Part shown: positions 4,856 to 6,188 of the stretch, piece after piece
Numbering within the stretch: the first letter of the stretch is position 1
How the letters are laid out: each line of letters starts with the position of its first letter
From: Alloclostridium intestinigallinarum
GTDB lineage: Bacteria > Bacillota > Clostridia > Christensenellales > UBA3700
Length of the DNA stretch: 6,188 bases
Direction: 5' to 3'
Assembly: GCA_904393845.1 (NCBI GenBank)
Contig: CAJFNB010000084.1
Coordinates: 1 to 6,188, forward strand
Position numbers and translations under genes: made by a program
Notes under the pieces: model-generated
What the model was told of the DNA's origin: nothing
What the model saw: only the letters and a program-made list of their open reading frames with translations
The model's database searches: none

Positions 4856-5232
4856 TTGGATATCGCCCACAGCAGAACATATTTTATTGCAAAATATAAA
4901 ATATGCATATATGTCGGGTTGTAAAATGCTCTGCTTTCAGCGGGAGCGCGTGGTGCTCCACCCATAATTGTGCTTCGAAGAAACATAACTTGTTTTTACT
5001 GCTATTCTTCTTCGAAGCCTTATTGGGGATGCAACGTCCCACGTTGCTGCCTTCGCGCAGTTCAATAGAGGATATTTGCAGAGCGTTCGGCATTTCCGTT
5101 TCCGCATTTTACAACGATATAGACCCGGATAAATTATCGTCGCAGCAGATAGAACTTCTGACGCTTTTTGAAAAATTGCCCGAATCGAAGAGGGGTGCCG
5201 TTCTGGAAATAATAAGGTCGCTTGTCGGTTGA
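4856..5232 (+). pseudogene. Small XRE-family helix-turn-helix regulator, disrupted
   Basis: The C-terminal part is clear: from about 5050 the frame reads LPSRSSIEDICRAFGISVSA and continues to KLPESKRGAVLEIIRSL. This is the tail of the roughly 100-residue clostridial HTH regulators that end in a short four-to-six-turn helix pair. The matching N-terminus seems to begin at TTG 4856 in another frame, as LDIAHSRTYFIAKYKICIY, preceded by GGGGAGG (4840-4846) with a 9-base gap. It hits TAA at 4922. About 130 bases separate the two pieces where about 60 would be expected, and the frames differ. In between, SAFSGSAW (about 4930-4953) may be a remnant of the recognition helix region. The gene therefore looks broken by one or more small insertions. 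An ATG at 4903 opens the downstream frame but has no ribosome site and no family-like start. Confidence 0.65.
4972..5018. repeat. 47-base inverted-repeat insert in the XRE pseudogene
   Basis: GCTTCGAAGAA (4972-4982) and TTCTTCGAAGC (5008-5018) are perfect 11-base inverted repeats around a T-rich 25-base centre. It lies in the part of the XRE gene that is longer than expected, so it may be part of the disrupting insertion. A second short palindrome, GCAACGT-CCC-ACGTTGC (5031-5047), follows directly before homology to the regulator resumes. Confidence 0.5.
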
Positions 5233-5249
5233 CAGGCAACACTTAAAAT
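5222..5249 (+). promoter_or_regulatory. Weak candidate promoter of ogt
   Basis: TTGTCG (5222-5227), a 16-base spacer and TAAAAT (5244-5249) could start RNA near 5256. A perfect TTGACA at 5229-5234 is also present but has no -10 at proper spacing. The region 5233-5292 otherwise holds only the ogt leader and ribosome site. Confidence 0.35.
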
Positions 5250-5292
5250 ACAAAGGCGAAAACCGCCGTTTGGGCGTACTGCGGAGGATAAA

Positions 5293-5826
5293 ATGTATTA
5301 TACTTTCGATTATATTTCACCGCTCGGCGGTATTACAATGGCAAGCGACGGACAAAGCCTTACCGGGCTTTGGTTTGACGGGCAAAAATATTTTGCCGGC
5401 AATCTTCCGGAAGAACACATAAAAAGACAACTTCCCGTTTTTATGCAGGCGGCAGAATGGCTGGACGTTTACTTTTCCGGAAAGGCGCCGAATTTTACTC
5501 CGCCCCTTTCCATGGAAGGCATATCGCCTTTCAGAAAGCGTGTTTGGGAAATCATGCTCGGTATTCCTTTCGGGCAGCTTTCAACTTACGGACAAATCGC
5601 AAAGCAAATTGCGGCGGAGACGGGCAAAAAAGTTTCCGCGCAGGCGGTCGGCGGAGCGGTCGGGCATAACAGTATATCGCTTATAATACCCTGTCACCGT
5701 GTTGTCGGAATAAACGGCAGTATTACGGGATATGCAGGCGGCATAGATAAAAAACTTGCGCTTCTTAAAATGGAAGGCGTTGACATATCAAAATTATTTA
5801 TTCCGCGCAAGGGAACGGCTCTTTGA
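5293..5826 (+). CDS. ogt: Methylated-DNA--protein-cysteine S-methyltransferase (O6-alkylguanine repair)
   Basis: This 177-residue protein repairs O6-methylguanine in DNA by moving the methyl group to its own cysteine in a single suicide reaction in the cytoplasm. The active site IIPCHRVVG gives C134 with H135 and R136. Upstream are SPFRKRVWEIMLGIPFGQLS (78-97), the conserved start of the DNA-binding domain, then STYGQIAKQIA and the helix-turn-helix AQAVGGAVGHN (116-126). SITGYAGGIDKKLALLKMEG (143-162) closes the domain. The first 75 residues form the usual N-terminal domain. Where human and E. coli enzymes have an arginine finger (RAVGGA), this has Q117, and NSIS replaces the usual NPIS. The Q variant is common in Clostridia as I recall. 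The ATG at 5293 has GGAGG (5283-5287) at a 5-base gap. It stands alone; the TGA ends one base before the tandem repeats. Confidence 0.95.
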   Translation: MYYTFDYISPLGGITMASDGQSLTGLWFDGQKYFAGNLPEEHIKRQLPVFMQAAEWLDVYFSGKAPNFTPPLSMEGISPFRKRVWEIMLGIPFGQLSTYGQIAKQIAAETGKKVSAQAVGGAVGHNSISLIIPCHRVVGINGSITGYAGGIDKKLALLKMEGVDISKLFIPRKGTAL

Positions 5827-6188
5827 GCTTCGTTATTCTTATCGGCAAGGTTTTGCCTGAATAACGAAAGCAATTTTTCTTGAGAAAAATTGCCGAATGC
5901 CTTTTATTTTGCCTCAGGCAAAATAAATTGAATTCCAGAGATCTTAGGGCGCGCCACACAGAAAAAGAGAGGCACGGGAAGTATGGATATTAAGGAGCTT
6001 CGTTATTCTTAACGGCAAGGTTTTGCCTGAATAACGAAAGCAATTTTCCTTACGAAAAATTGCCGAATGCCTTTGATTTTGTTTATGACAAAATCAATTG
6101 GATTCTAGAGATCTTAGGGCGCGCCACACAGAAAAAGAGAGGCACGGGAAGTATGGATATTAAGGAGCTTCGTTATTCTTAACGGCAA
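5827..6188 (+). repeat. Tandem array of a 170-base, three-hairpin repeat (2.1 copies, continues past window)
   Basis: Unit 1 is 5827-5996, unit 2 is 5997-6166, and unit 3 begins at 6167 and is cut off after 22 bases. Units 1 and 2 differ at 13 of 170 positions by my count. Each has three hairpins. Hairpin 1 is TTCGTTATTC (5829-5838) with GAATAACGAA (5859-5868), enclosing GGCAA-GGTT-TTGCC. Hairpin 2 is GCAATTTTTC (5870-5879) with GAAAAATTGC (5884-5893). Hairpin 3 is 5903-5913 with 5917-5927, loop TCA. A near-identical linker with GGGCGCGCC and a GA-rich run follows. The period is not a multiple of three and no long frame crosses it, so it is non-coding. The first hairpin may help end the ogt transcript. 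I do not recognise a named family. Confidence 0.9.
5983..6012 (+). other. Nine-codon reading frame at the repeat junction, recurring each unit
   Basis: ATG at 5983 reads MDIKELRYS and stops at TAA (6010-6012). A weak ribosome-site-like GAGAGG lies at 5967-5972, 10 bases upstream. The same nine codons recur at 6153-6182. In unit 1, T at 5842 in place of A turns the matching stop TAA into TAT, but that copy has no ATG because ogt precedes it. It may be a leader peptide or simply chance. Confidence 0.25.

Noticed and set aside
4903..5232. Intact 109-residue gene starting at ATG 4903
   Set aside because: No ribosome site precedes it, the first 45 residues are low-complexity and unlike XRE starts, and a better N-terminus in another frame begins at 4856 behind GGGGAGG.
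4821..5295. Duplicated leader, because ACTGCGGA(GGA)TAAAAT occurs at 4821-4834 and 5278-5294
   Set aside because: The shared stretch is short with a 3-base gap; the second is simply the ogt ribosome site and start, so common origin is not demonstrated.
5930..5955. Cloning polylinker, because GAATTC, AGATCT and GGCGCGCC lie within 26 bases
   Set aside because: Copy 2 has natural divergence here (GGATTC at the first site) and the sequence is embedded in a repeat with other substitutions, so the restriction palindromes are coincidental.
5827..6188. CRISPR array or integron attC sites
   Set aside because: The 170-base units are near-identical over their whole length with no variable spacers. 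The inner palindromes do not show the RYYYAAC/GTTRRRY core sites of attC, and no cas or integrase gene is present.

Overview
The window looks like a piece of a chromosome from a low-to-middle GC member of the Bacillota, probably an uncultured gut-type Clostridia. This is an inference from several things seen together: strong AGGAGG-type ribosome sites, textbook sigma-A promoters (TTTACA or TTGATT, 17-base spacer, TATAAT), tRNA genes with an encoded CCA, a clostridial-style small XRE regulator remnant, and an Ogt with the SAQAVGGAVGHN variant that I recall as frequent in Clostridia. No gene here fixes the genus.

Layout: bases 1-1310 are a complete IS3-family element of the IS150 type, with terminal inverted repeats, orfA and orfB linked by a -1 frameshift site, and an intact DD(35)E catalytic triad. 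Its right end runs straight into an AT-rich two-gene unit (to 2640): a class I SAM-dependent methyltransferase whose 5' end is cut off by the element, then a GNAT acetyltransferase. The next part is a tRNA hub: tRNA-Arg(CCT) on the minus strand and tRNA-Glu(CTC) on the plus strand, each with a promoter and a terminator. It is followed by a 219-base segment (3112-3330) bounded by long near-perfect inverted repeats, which abuts the surviving N-terminal stub of an NADPH-dependent FMN reductase on the minus strand. A divergent promoter region (3460-3620) then leads into an intact 12-helix MFS transporter, predicted to be made from a leaderless message. Downstream lie a broken small XRE-family regulator, an intact O6-methylguanine-DNA methyltransferase (ogt), and the start of a 170-base tandem repeat array that runs off the window end.

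Base composition changes sharply. The 60-base line at 2521 (GNAT) holds 16 G/C and the line at 3901 (MFS) holds 35, so the methyltransferase/GNAT pair is probably acquired DNA. The window as a whole reads as an accessory junction: an insertion sequence, two decayed genes, a tRNA pair and two kinds of structured repeat interleaved with a few intact housekeeping-type genes.

The strongest candidates for something undescribed are non-coding: the 170-base three-hairpin tandem repeat, whose two copies differ by base-pair-preserving substitutions, and the 219-base element, whose long stem has only G-U type deviations when read as plus-strand RNA. I see no complete defence system, biosynthetic cluster or CRISPR array.
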